Origin: Portulaca oleracea
Lineage: Eukaryota > Streptophyta > Magnoliopsida > Caryophyllales > Portulacaceae
DNA: 64,000 nt
Assembly (NCBI GenBank): GCA_029582165.1
Contig: CM055876.1
Coordinates: 31,131,317-31,195,316, forward strand
Direction: 5' to 3'
How positions within the stretch are numbered: position 1 is the stretch's first letter; every line of letters starts with the position of its first letter. Position numbers and translations under genes: made by a program. Positions 54,094 through 64,000 of the stretch are shown piece by piece. The notes below the pieces were generated by a model. It ran no database searches. It was not told where the DNA came from and was given only the letters and a program-made list of their open reading frames with translations.

Positions 54094-55125
54094 ATGATAG
54101 CGGATCCAATCGGGATCCCAGCATGCTTCTCATCGGGTTCAGACCGGCTCACCGACGACCCGGCCGTGACCCGGGCCGGTCAGAGTGTGGTGATGTCAGT
54201 TTACAGAACAAAGGTGGGGAATCAGAGCCGTCTGATTACCATCACATGGTGCAGAAACCCCCTTCTTCTTCTCCACGGGTTATCCGTATCCATTTCGAGT
54301 CCCGGGTCGGACGGCGGGGGCGAAGATCACGCCCGGTTCAGCTGCAAGGTCGAGCTGAAGCCCTGGTACTTTTGGAGAAAACAGGGGTCGAAACAGTTGA
54401 CTCTCGACGACGGTAAAAATGCTGAGGTTTTCTGGGATTTGAAATCTGCCAAGTTTCAGAACGGGGAAACTGAACCCAGTTCGGATTACTACGTTGCCGT
54501 GGTTGATCAGGAGAAAGAAGTTGTTCTTCTGCTCGGGGATTTGAAGAATGAAGCGTACAAGAAAACAGGGTGTAGACCTGCTCTGATTGACCCTGTTTTG
54601 GTGTCGAAGAAGGAACATATTTTTGGGAAGAGGAGGTTCTTTACTAGGGCTAAGTTCCACGATAAGGGCAAATTTCATGAGGTTTTGATCGAATGCAGGA
54701 ATAGTTATAATAACAATAACAACAGCAGCAGGGGAAGCAGCAATGGGGAAGGATTCGGGTCCGGGTCGGGTCTGGTTCGAGAGCCGGAAATGGAGGTGAG
54801 GGTGGACGGGCAGGTGGTGATCCATGTGAAGCATCTGCAATGGAAGTTTAGAGGGAATGAGAGTATATATGTGAACAGGGTAAGAGTGGAGGTTTATTGG
54901 GATGTTCATGACTGGTTGTTTAGTCCCGGGTTAAGGCATGCTCTCTTCATTTTCAGACCCGTTAGCCCGTCACCCGTACCCGCCTCGCCGACTTCGCTGT
55001 CATCGTTGTTCTCATCGCCTTCCTCCCTCACCGGGGGCAGCTCCGGATCCGTCCCGGACGGTTCAAGCCGGGGGAACGGGTCGACCGAGTTTTCCCTGTT
55101 CCTCTATGCTTGGAAGATCGAATGA
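54094..55125 (+). CDS. DUF868-family protein, single exon
   Basis: The 343-residue protein starts MIADPIGIPACFSSG, after a CT-rich leader. The DUF868 (PF05910) core is recognisable in order: SVYRTKVGNQSRLITITWC (residues about 36-54), FSCKVELKPWYFWRKQGSK (about 81-99), VFWDLKSAKF and EPSSDYYVAVV (about 112-138), FGKRRFFTRAKFHDKGKFHE (about 176-195), VDGQVVIHVKHLQWKFRGNE (about 235-254), VYWDVHDWLF (about 266-275) and HALFIFRP. A Ser/Gly/Pro-rich linker follows before a final STEFSLFLYAWKIE. An Asn/Ser-rich insert (about 205-225) is variable. Function is unknown in the family. GC content is far above the flanks, the gene is complete, and no disruption was seen. Confidence 0.93.
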   Translation: MIADPIGIPACFSSGSDRLTDDPAVTRAGQSVVMSVYRTKVGNQSRLITITWCRNPLLLLHGLSVSISSPGSDGGGEDHARFSCKVELKPWYFWRKQGSKQLTLDDGKNAEVFWDLKSAKFQNGETEPSSDYYVAVVDQEKEVVLLLGDLKNEAYKKTGCRPALIDPVLVSKKEHIFGKRRFFTRAKFHDKGKFHEVLIECRNSYNNNNNSSRGSSNGEGFGSGSGLVREPEMEVRVDGQVVIHVKHLQWKFRGNESIYVNRVRVEVYWDVHDWLFSPGLRHALFIFRPVSPSPVPASPTSLSSLFSSPSSLTGGSSGSVPDGSSRGNGSTEFSLFLYAWKIE

Positions 55126-56057
55126 CCCAACCCAGCCCGGCCGACCCATTTCGATCAACTAGAGTCTTGGAAGTTCCAATTTGGGCCATCGCTTTCCTAA
55201 AAGGGAAAGAAGGAAGTAACCTTGGTCGGGTTGGGTTGGGTTGGGTTGGGCCGGGTCAGGTCGGGTGTGGATGGCAAAGCGCATGGAAAAAGAGGAGATT
55301 GTGTGGGGTATGAAAGAGGGAATTAAATGACAGCTGGGTGAAGTTAACAGGTGAACAGCCAGCTAGCGTATAAGACAGACAGGACACATTGGATCCTGTT
55401 CTTTCTCAATTGTTCTTCCTAATCTGGAGGAATCTGATCTCTCATTAAATGGATTCTGTATCATAAGCTCAATTTAACCCCCATCTTCTCTATTGCTTTG
55501 ATCATGGGTTTGATGTTAATTACACAAGTCGAATTAATATAATTGATTAATATAGAGTGATTTTGTTTGATTTACACTGATGTATGCTGTGAAAATCACA
55601 GTTTTATACTATGATATAGTACTTGTTTTGATAAACTAAGCACTATGACATTGTCTGCTGAGGATATTGAAAGGAAAGAGCATGTTTTCAAAGGCTTAGA
55701 ATTCTCTGTAATTGGTGTTGTTGGATTCGCTCAATTATACAACGAATTATCAACTCAAAATTGCTTAGTGTTAGGTCTATAGATTTAAGCTTTATTAATC
55801 AGCCGTAGGTTATTACTAGGCAAATTCTACTTTTAGAAAACTGCATATTTAGCAGTAGCATTATTCAATATTATGATATCTTTTGATATACTCTGCGCTT
55901 TGTTCTTATGGTGAATTTGCAGAAATTGGGATGGTTAGATTTGTCAAGTTTAAATATAAGTTTGGATAATTTTATGTTAAAGTAAGTAGAAATATGTAAT
56001 AAACTGTTTTAAAAATAAAAAAAATCATGTAGATTTATGTATATATTTACATGGAAA
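55126..56057 (+). other. 3' flank of the DUF868 gene, no other gene seen
   Basis: A short GGGTTGGGTTGGGTTGGGTT run at 55227-55247 and a GGGTCAGGTCGGG word lie within the likely 3' UTR. Beyond 55450 the sequence is AT-rich without coding signal. Confidence 0.5.
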
Positions 56058-56066
56058 CAATGTACA

Positions 56067-56668
56067 AAAGTTAATTACATTTATCCTACCTGACTTATGT
56101 GGTAGTAATTTTTGTATACCCGACATTTGAGAAATAATTTTTATCCTACCTGACATCTAAGTGGTCATAAATTTAAAGCCCCTCATGTATGTTATAATTG
56201 ATTTTTTATTGACTTTTCCGGTGAACTGTAAAAAAATAAATATGGAGTGACCTTTATACCCTTGTTATTATTTCCTTTGACTTTCAATTAAATGTGAAAT
56301 GACTTTTATAACCTTAGTATTAATTGTTATGACATTTTAAAACCCAACCACTCCACTGATTCCTCTGATTCCTCTCCGCGGCCCCCCTTCCATACAGAAA
56401 ATGAAAACCTAACCCCTCCCGAACCACCATGTCTGTCTTCTACTCTCGAACATAGTCTTTTGCTTCTCAAATTAAAGGGCAACATCGTAATTTCACATAG
56501 TGATATAGGGGTATTATTGTATTTTTCCATTTCCGATGACAAGTTACCGGATTCTAACACTAAAAATCACTTTCACTAAATGTCAGGTAGGGTGAAAATT
56601 ATTTCCCAAATGTCGGGTGTGCAAAAATTATTACCACATATATCAGGTAGGGTAAATGTAATTAACTC
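56067..56668. mobile_element. foldback MULE-like element, 9-bp TSD CAATGTACA
   Basis: AAAGTTAATTACATTTATCC at the left mirrors GGGTAAATGTAATTAACTC at the right, and the mirror continues through TACCTGAC.T and GACATTT(G/A)..AAATAATTTT for about 100 bp. CAATGTACA flanks it at 56058-56066 and 56669-56677. There is no transposase; the middle has a GC-richer patch with CTCCACTGATTCCTCTGATT. Confidence 0.78.
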
Positions 56669-56693
56669 CAATGTACAAGGTTAGTTACTCTTA

Positions 56694-56825
56694 GACCCTG
56701 TTCTTTTCTGCGGTTGAGAAACTGTGGTGCCACAGCCTATCGCAGTTTGTCACAATCCATCACAAAATACCATTCTACCACAATTTACCACAATCCACCA
56801 CAAATTACTTTTTCATATTACCAAT

Positions 56826-56871
<46 letters not shown>

Positions 56872-56983
56872 AAAAACCTACCACAACATATCAATAATCT
56901 GGCACAATTACATTATAACCCACCACAATTTCACCATACCAGACCACGTTATACCGCAGAACACCGTATAAAAGAAGAGGGCC
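56694..56983. mobile_element. Harbinger/Tourist-like MITE containing a (TA)n tract
   Basis: The left end GACCCTGTTCTTTTCTGCGG and the right end ACCGTATAAAAGAAGAGGGCC are inverted copies; the flanks are TTA and TTG. A (TA)n tract lies at about 56828-56869. Confidence 0.75.
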
Positions 56984-58082
56984 TTGTTATTGCAATTTGC
57001 AACAAATCAGAGACCAAAAGTTAAGACACCCTGCAATTAGACCAAGAAATATTGTTTGTTTTATTAAACCAAAGTTTGACCATTCTTTTTATGCTTTTCG
57101 CATCATGACATGACACATGTCCTAAGAAACTCAGATTAACAAGATTTGTCTATTTCAACTTTATCCACGGCATATTGCTCTCCAACTTCAACAGTAAATT
57201 CAGATATGATATATTCGTGGACCATAACTTAGAAATATAATTAAGTGTTGAGTACTGCAAATTAAAATTAAAAGTACACCTTAGAAATATAATCAAGTTT
57301 TGAGTCTCCTAAATGCTACAATATTTTTTTTGAATCCAGTAAGAAGAAATACAAAGTTATTTTGGGGGACTCTTTTGTCAAAGCATATCCCCAAATTATC
57401 TGTAAGAAAGATAGAAGAAAACGCTAGTGAAGGAGGATAGTTGCAAGCAATAGGATTTTGCAAACAATGCCCTTGATGCCAATCAATTTACTGCAGAGTT
57501 GGCCTCTCATAAGATGTTATAAAATGTAATTGTTAAGCTTTTGAGAAAATTCTTAATGTATCTAATAATTATGTCGATCTACGTAAATTATCTTAAATGC
57601 TACAATATATCATAAATGAAAAATCCAACTTTTAATTTGTACAAGCCTAGCACTAGTGATACTTTAAATGCAGGTACATGGTCATTCCTCTTGCACCCTT
57701 CATTTAAAACATGTCGATTGTACAGTACTATATACGAACTTAAGATGATCAATTGATATCTTTTGATTGCTTTCATCCACAATAGTTTTATTTGTACGTG
57801 TTAGAGTATAAAAACCATTCCTGAGGTTTCAACCATCAGCTTAAACTTTTGGTTGAGATGATTCTACAGAACGTGTATTATACAAACTTGCAAGTAATGG
57901 CTAATGACCCCGTCAATCATCTAGAAGTGGACTTTCACTATACAATACATTGAAAATAATTCAGAACATTTATTCTAAGATATGAATTACTGTTTGAAAA
58001 CTATTCACAACATTTGTCCGCCGTCAACTACTAGTTTATTTAAGCGTTTGTTCTCTTTGTTGGATTCATGAGCCCTTGACTC

Positions 58083-58085
<3 letters not shown>

Positions 58086-58129
<44 letters not shown>
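58086..58129. repeat. (GA)n microsatellite
   Basis: An uninterrupted GA tract of about 44 bp. Confidence 0.95.
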
Positions 58130-58132
<3 letters not shown>

Positions 58133-58681
58133 ATTAACAGGCTGGAAATCTACCAACATAGTTGCTGGTGGTATCAATGATTGGAAGAAGAAGAATAATC
58201 AGAACATGTCTGATAAAAACAGAATATTACTTGTATTCTTTCAGATGTCAGCGTTAAATTATTGCAACTGTTTTTGCGTTTTCAATTCCATATATCACGT
58301 TTATGATTCTTGGCATGCACCTAATTACTAGCCATTATAATCCCTAATACACCAACGTGTCAACGCAACTCATTGTTAGAGGTCACAATATATAGATCAA
58401 GTAACTTCAGCCACTTCCATTGTAGTTATTAAAATTCCGATCCCGATCTTGTTCTACGATTCTATGAATTTGTGATGAAAAAATCATCGATGTTATTCTA
58501 CAATTTACATTACGATCCACGATCCTATATGGATTAATTCCGATCATAACTAACCTATATAGATCCGAGTTAAAATTCCAATTCTAACAACCTTGACTGT
58601 AATCTTTGACTACTGTGGTTGAGTATGATATATAATACATTGGACATATTCATTGAATCCCAGTTTAATAATATTTCATAT

Positions 58682-58851
58682 TCATGCTATATATTCAGAA
58701 CTGAAATTGTTATGCTTTGGAGTGTTAACAATAGACTTATTTTGGCCAAAAAAAAAAAAACAAAAACTCATGCTATATATTCAGAACTGAAATTGTTATG
58801 CTTTGGAGTGTTAACAATAGACTTATTTTGGCCAAAAAAAAAAAAACAAAA
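58682..58851 (+). repeat. exact 85-bp tandem duplication
   Basis: Two units of 85 bp (58682-58766 and 58767-58851) start TCATGCTATATATTCAGAAC or TTATGC-related and end in a 12-base A run plus CAAAAAC. The second unit is identical as read. A degenerate third start (TTATGCTATATATG) follows. Confidence 0.9.
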
Positions 58852-59585
58852 ACTTATGCTATATATGTTTTAACCATTAATGTACGTTTACATTAGACAT
58901 CAATATCTCAATAAATACATATTCATGTAGGCTACGTTGCATGAAATTTAAGTCAAGGTATGTTTCGACTATTATTGCAACCATTGTCATTGTTATCATA
59001 ATGATTATGTGAGAATACAATCCCTTTGATGGATGTTAAAGCTTACCTACCCAACCAATTATAGAATCTAAAGAGCTAGTAGTTAGAATGTTGTGGTTCG
59101 TTCGTTCTTCTTTTTGAAGGATGGACATCACATTGATGATCACTTGAAATGCGGCGTATTAAGAAGTTGGACTTAGAGCCTACAGGCTGGTTATCAAATT
59201 TGGAGTTGCACCTACATAAACATTTACATACTAAGGCAAAAAATAAAGAAAGGAAAATAAATTAAAATAAGTACGTAGGAGCACACAAATATTAAATGTC
59301 CCTATTTTATTTGTTACCTTGATTTAATTGTCAGTCAAATTTTAAAAAATATGATTAATTTTCAACACAAACGTTAACGTCCCATCATACAAAAGCATTA
59401 TCATTAATATCAAAATAAAGTTATCATAAGAGTATAATATTATAATTTTTAACAAAATATTATATGAGAAATTGTTAGTTAATGACGGACATTGAAAATC
59501 GCGAAATATTTGTCCAGTGACAAAGAAAATGGGAAAGAGGGAGTAATATTTAAGATTAGAATAATGAAATGTTTTATTATCTAGC

Positions 59586-62500
59586 TTTTTTTTTTAGACC
59601 GGGTAAAAGAGATACGTCAAGACTTACGAGAGCCTTCTATCAAGACATCTCCCCAAGTTGTCGGCACAAAGTAAGGATGAAAACACCAAAGAAGGACTAC
59701 AACTCCAAATAATAGCATTATTTAAAAAGTGACCCTGATTAGTCATCCAATCTGCTGCAAGGTTTGCTTCTCGATAAATATGGCGTAGGGAGAAATCATC
59801 AAGTTGCTTGATAAGGAATTTAATGTCACGAACAATCATGTCGATTTGCCATGGGATGTGAATAGAGCCTTTGATAGCCTGGACGAGGATCAGACTATCC
59901 CCTTCAATTTGGACTTTTAAAAGCCCAGCTTAGATTGATTGTTGGAGGCTAAAGCGAAGAGCCAATGCCTCTGTCATTAGGATAGATTGAGAGCTTACTG
60001 GCATAGCCCCAACTTTATTTAAATTTCCCAAATGGTCGCATATCATGAAACTAGTTGTTGATCCTTGATTATTGAGTGATCCATCAAAGTTCATCTTGAC
60101 CCATCTAAACTCTGGTTGCATTTTCTCTGCTTCGATTGTTGTGGTTGAGAAGTGGTCGATCGTGGGAAGAGAATCGTTTCCTCGCTCGCCATTCTGCGAA
60201 GCTTCTCTTGGCACGAAGGATGACTCTGGTGATGTTGAAAATGGATTGTTGAAGACACAGTCGTTACGCTCCTTCCAAATGCTCCAGACTAAATAGGAAG
60301 CTCTTAAAACCTTAGAAGAAGGGAGAGATTTTTTAAGAGTTTGAAGGACAAAACTACCTTTGCTATCAATTGGCAATTGAAAGAGGTGGCCAACCAAATA
60401 TGGGATTTAGCAGTATCCCACACTTTTTTTTGTGAAATGACACTAGTGTAAGAGATGACTATCAGTCTCAAATATTGGAGGCAAATAGGACAAGAAGGAT
60501 CGAGACTAACACCTCGACGTAATAAATTTCCTTTAAGGGGGAGACCATTATGAAAAATCTGCCAAAGGAATATCTTGAGCTTAGGTTGAATATCAAGCTT
60601 CCAGATCCAGTGACCATCCCATTTTAGTCCTATATCTAACTCATGACACAACCAAGTAGCGGACTTAGTTGAGAATTCACCATTACCGGTCAAACCCCAA
60701 CAAAGCTCATCCTGCTCATCAGAAACAAGAATAGGAGTTTTTAGGACTAACTGAATTGACAGGTTAGGTAAAACCTGTCTGAGTTTGTTCTGATCCCATT
60801 CCTTATTATGAATGAATGAATTCATTTACAGTCACTTCACTATTTAAATGATTGTTGGGCTGGTTGGCTAAACAAGAGAGTGGTAGCTGATGACACCAGT
60901 TGTCATTCAAAAAATTCACATGTGAACCATCTTCAATTTTCCATCTAAAACCTATCTTGCAAAATTTATAAGCCTTACAAAGGTTCTTCCAAACCCATGA
61001 TACAGAAGCTTTTGGGATTTTTTGAAACCCATCTCTAGATTGATTGTATTTGGCTTTTATTTGGGAAACCCAAAGGTTGTTACTATCATGCATAAGCTTC
61101 CACACCAATTTGCATTGGAAAGCTAAGTTCACTGCATGTGTCTTACGGAGGCCAATACCTCCTCTGTCCTTTGGACTACATACTTTATCCGAAGAAATCA
61201 TAGGCATTCCTTTTTTTTTTTTTTGTGGAGTTCTTCCAAAAAAAAGTTTCTATTAATTCTGTCAACACCTTCACAAGTATTTTTAGGAATAAGAAAACAT
61301 TGCATAGTGTGAGCTGGGAGAGATTCTAAGTTAGCTTGGATAAGAAGAGTTCTACCAGCTTTAGACATAGAGTTTGCTTTCCAATTAGAAAGCTTCTTGA
61401 TGACTTTTTCTAGAATGAGGGAGAACAATTCTAATTTTTTACTTCCAATGATAGAAAGGCAACCGAGATATTTTCCTAGAGATTCTTTAGTGGGGATGTT
61501 GAAAATTCCCTTAGTACGCTCAGTGTATCTAGATGAAGCTTTGGCAGAAAGAATCATTGTGGACTTATGGTAATTGATCAATTGCCCTGACTGATCACAA
61601 AAATTGTCAAGGATTATCTTAAGATTTCTGCAGGCTGATTCAAAACCTTTACAGAATAGCAAACTATCATCCGCAAAAAGAAGACAGGGGATGTTCATTC
61701 CATATGTGCAAATCTTGATACCCAATCCTTTCTTTCTATCTTTGCTTTGTTGAACCAATGATTGGGTCAATACTTCCATACACATTAAAAACAAGTATGG
61801 GGAAAGGGGACCCCCTTGCTTAAGTCCTCTAGTTGGTTTAAATAAACCATAAGGCTGGTCGTTCACAATCATTGAATATGAGATCGTCGAGATGCATTCC
61901 ATTACCCAATTTATCCAGAGTGGAGGGAAACCCATTTGATCAAGGACCTTTTTCAAGAAACTCCACTCAACCCGATCATAGGCCTTTTCCATGTCTAGTT
62001 TCAAAGCAATCCAAGGCTTGGATGATTTAGACTGTTTGAATTTGTGCATGATTTCATGGGCTAGAAGAACATTGTCATGAATTTGTCTAATAGGGAAAAA
62101 TTCTCTTTGCAAAGAGCTAATGATGCTATTGAGAATTGGTCTAAGACGATTTACCAAGATTTTAGCAATAATTTTATAGAGAATGTTGCAAAGACTGATT
62201 GGTCTAAACTAGCTTGGAAGAACAGGGTCTTCCACTTTCGGAATAAGAGTAATATAAGTGTGATTAACCTTTTAAAGAAGTTTTCCATTTGAGAACAACT
62301 CCTTAATGGCATTGAGACTTCAGGACCAATAATATCACAATATTCTTGATCGAAAACTGCCCCAAATCCATCAGGACCTGGGGCTTTGGCGGGGTCCATT
62401 TGAAAAATAGCAGTTTTAATTTCTTCATTAATAACCATAGATTTCTATGTTCTACTATGATCTTGGGTAAGACAGGGAGATCACTACCTCGGTTTGCGCC

Positions 62501-64000
62501 AGAGGTTTTAAACCTAGAGGTAAACTCCTTGATAAAACGATTCTGAATCTCTGGTTCATCGTGTACCCATAGACCTGAAGAATTTCTAATTCCAGAAATT
62601 AAAGATCTTTTTTTCCTTAAAGTAACCGATCTATAGAAAAATGAGGAGCTACGATCCCCTTCAGTCAACCAACGTTTTCTGCTAAATTTTCCCTAATATT
62701 TTTGGTTGAAGATAAGCATTCGTTCTCTTTGTCTGATAAGTCTATTATGCCAATCATTAAATCGTATGCTGAACGGATCTTGAATTAATTTCTCCTCAAC
62801 AGACTGAATTTTCCCTAAATTGGATTGTAGTCGTTCTTTGAAATTTCTTGTACTCTGACTGTTCCAATCACGAAGTGATCTTTTAATTTGCTTTAGCTTA
62901 CGCATTACTCGATACATAGAGTAACCCGTAACATTACATTTCCAACCTTGATTGACTAAAACATTAACTTTTTCAAATTTGGGCAAATGTTGATTAAACC
63001 TGAACGTTTACTTACCAAAACATCTACTAAGATCAGTATCTAGTAGTAAGTAACAACGATCTGAAAAGGAGAAGGGACCATGAGAGAGGGTTGCTGTAGG
63101 AAAAAGCTCACCCCAATCATAAGGAGCTATAGGTCTATCAAGCCTCTCAAAAATTTTATGTCTATGGATAGTTTTCTTCTACGTAACAATACGACCATTT
63201 GGTCGTATATCCACAGGCTGAATTCCCTAGCAAAAATTTTGCAGTCTAGTAAACCGATTGTCATGAGGGATGGAACCCCCAGATTTCTCTTCAGGGGAGA
63301 GGATATCATTACAATCCCCGATGATACACCAAGGTAAATGAAATACTTGATTTAGCAACTTAAGATTAAGCCAAAAGGCATCTTTTTCTCGTAATTTTGC
63401 AGGCGCATAAATTCCAGATAAAACATATTCTTTACCTGTATTTTTTTCCTTGACATACAGGTGAATCGCTCTATGAGATTTTTGGAGTAGATGAACATCC
63501 ACATTAGCAGTGTTCCATAATGCCCATAAACCACCTGAATGATTAATATATGGGCTAAATTTGACTTTGTCAAATCTTAATCTCTTAATGATCTTCATTG
63601 TATTCAATTCATTGACCATTGTTTCACTTAAGAAAACAATGCCAGGTCTAACATAGGAAGATAGAAAATTTACCTCCGCTATTTTACAATCGTTTTTTAA
63701 ACCTTGAACATTCCAGTAGAAAACTTTCATGAATAAACTTCTAGAAATTTATAAAGTTTGCTAATAGGATTATCCCTTAGCATTGGATAACTCATTATTC
63801 ACTCAAAAGTTGAACTTTTGACCAAATAGCGAAAAATAATTCTAAGGAGGCCACCCAAACCAAACAAACCTCTCAATCTATTTGGTAAATTCCAAACTAA
63901 CATGGCCCTAATGAAGCATCTTCCACCGCTCACATTATCAAATTTGTATAGCTTGAAAAAGCTAAGAATCAAATTTGTTTCAATATTTCCTTTCGGAGAG
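59586..64000 (-). mobile_element. L1-type LINE, near full-length ORF2, running off the right edge
   Basis: The 3' end on the minus strand is the A-run seen as T at 59586-59595. ORF2 begins at the endonuclease Met at 63730. 63731-64000 is then the ORF1-ORF2 spacer or ORF1 end, in which I see no clear protein. The target duplication cannot be tested because the 5' end lies outside the window. Confidence 0.88.
59624..63730 (-). pseudogene. LINE ORF2: endonuclease, reverse transcriptase, zf-RVT, RNase H, with several breaks
   Basis: Domains in order on the minus strand: endonuclease (MKVFYWNVQGLKND, LSGIYAPA, CIIGDCNDILSPEEKSGG; 63730-63227); a linker (ARREWNSQSTRNF-like SLRDWNSQSTRNFKERL; about 62980-62690); the RT start (PAKAPGPDGFGAVF, 62438-62360); the RT palm (ALKLDMEKAYDRVEWSFL, GLKQGGPLSPYLF, CLLFADDSLLF, 62157-61198, catalytic Asp pair intact); zf-RVT (KDRGGIGLRKTHAVNLAFQ, then CPICLQYL); and RNase H (MNFDGSLNNQG, MTEALALRFSLQ, IYREANLAADWM). 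Frame breaks occur near 63230, 62690, 62430-62300, 62155, at a homopolymer at 61209-61220 where the frame is lost, and near 60815, 60400 and 59930. Not functional as it stands. Confidence 0.9.

Larger units (their letters stand above)
56990..59580. other. AT-rich intergenic stretch, no gene seen
   Basis: Apart from the two repeats listed separately and a decayed Stowaway-like end (GGGAAAGAGGGAGTA at about 59530-59544, left partner near 59298), nothing was recognised on either strand. Confidence 0.5.

Noticed and set aside
54280..54909. A 209-codon minus-strand ORF
   Set aside because: It is antisense shadow of the GC-rich DUF868 gene with no domain resemblance.

Overview
This is plant nuclear DNA, almost certainly from a eudicot. 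It is AT-rich with long (TA)n tracts. It holds a handful of intron-bearing or single-exon plant genes scattered among retrotransposons and foldback DNA transposons. The species cannot be fixed from the sequence.

Host genes. Five protein genes and one tRNA are supported: a small secreted four-cysteine peptide (20153-20422, +); an eight-exon SRAP/HMCES-type abasic-site protein that carries a frameshift (25861-27582, +); a tRNA-Ser(GCU) (27751-27832, -); a plastid YGGT-family protein of the YLMG1 type (29781-30569, -); a short arginine-rich plant protein ending in FPLC (34383-34685, -); and a single-exon DUF868 protein (54094-55125, +). They do not form a pathway. They are isolated genes separated by transposon sediment.

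Layout. 1-2.7 kb: the 5' end of a minus-strand Copia element (Gag, primer-binding site, LTR) plus a second Copia remnant. 3.8-4.9 kb: a MULE-like element with an 11-bp target duplication, carrying a 66-bp minisatellite and a nested Stowaway. 6.2-6.9 kb: a complete TRIM element. 7.2-12.4 kb: a complete Copia element with intact Gag and ruined Pol. 12.7-18.1 kb: a CACTA element with a C-terminally cut TNPD transposase. 18.8-22 kb: two 445-bp foldback CACTA MITEs around the peptide gene. 22.9-25.3 kb: an internally deleted LINE. 25.7-35 kb: the gene-richest part. 35-44.6 kb: MITEs, a probable Pack-MULE (38681-40160) with a captured exon, a solo TRIM LTR and an RTE fragment. 44.7-46.1 kb: a strange palindromic LTR element. 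47.6-49.9 kb: a three-level nest of a Harbinger-like MITE, a solo LTR and two hAT MITEs. 53 kb: a solo Cassandra LTR carrying 5S-rRNA-like sequence. 59.6-64 kb: the 3' part of a second, decayed LINE.

Many insertions could be closed to the base because both target-site duplications are visible: GAGGA, GATCA, CTAAT, GTTGT and TAACT for LTR-type elements; AAT, AAC and ACT for CACTA-type elements; TAA/TTA for the Harbinger-like MITEs; 8 bp for hAT; 9-11 bp for MULE-like elements; 15 bp for the LINE. The most unusual object is the composite at 44668-46125: three LTR-derived palindromes and three primer-binding sites within a single 5-bp target-site duplication.
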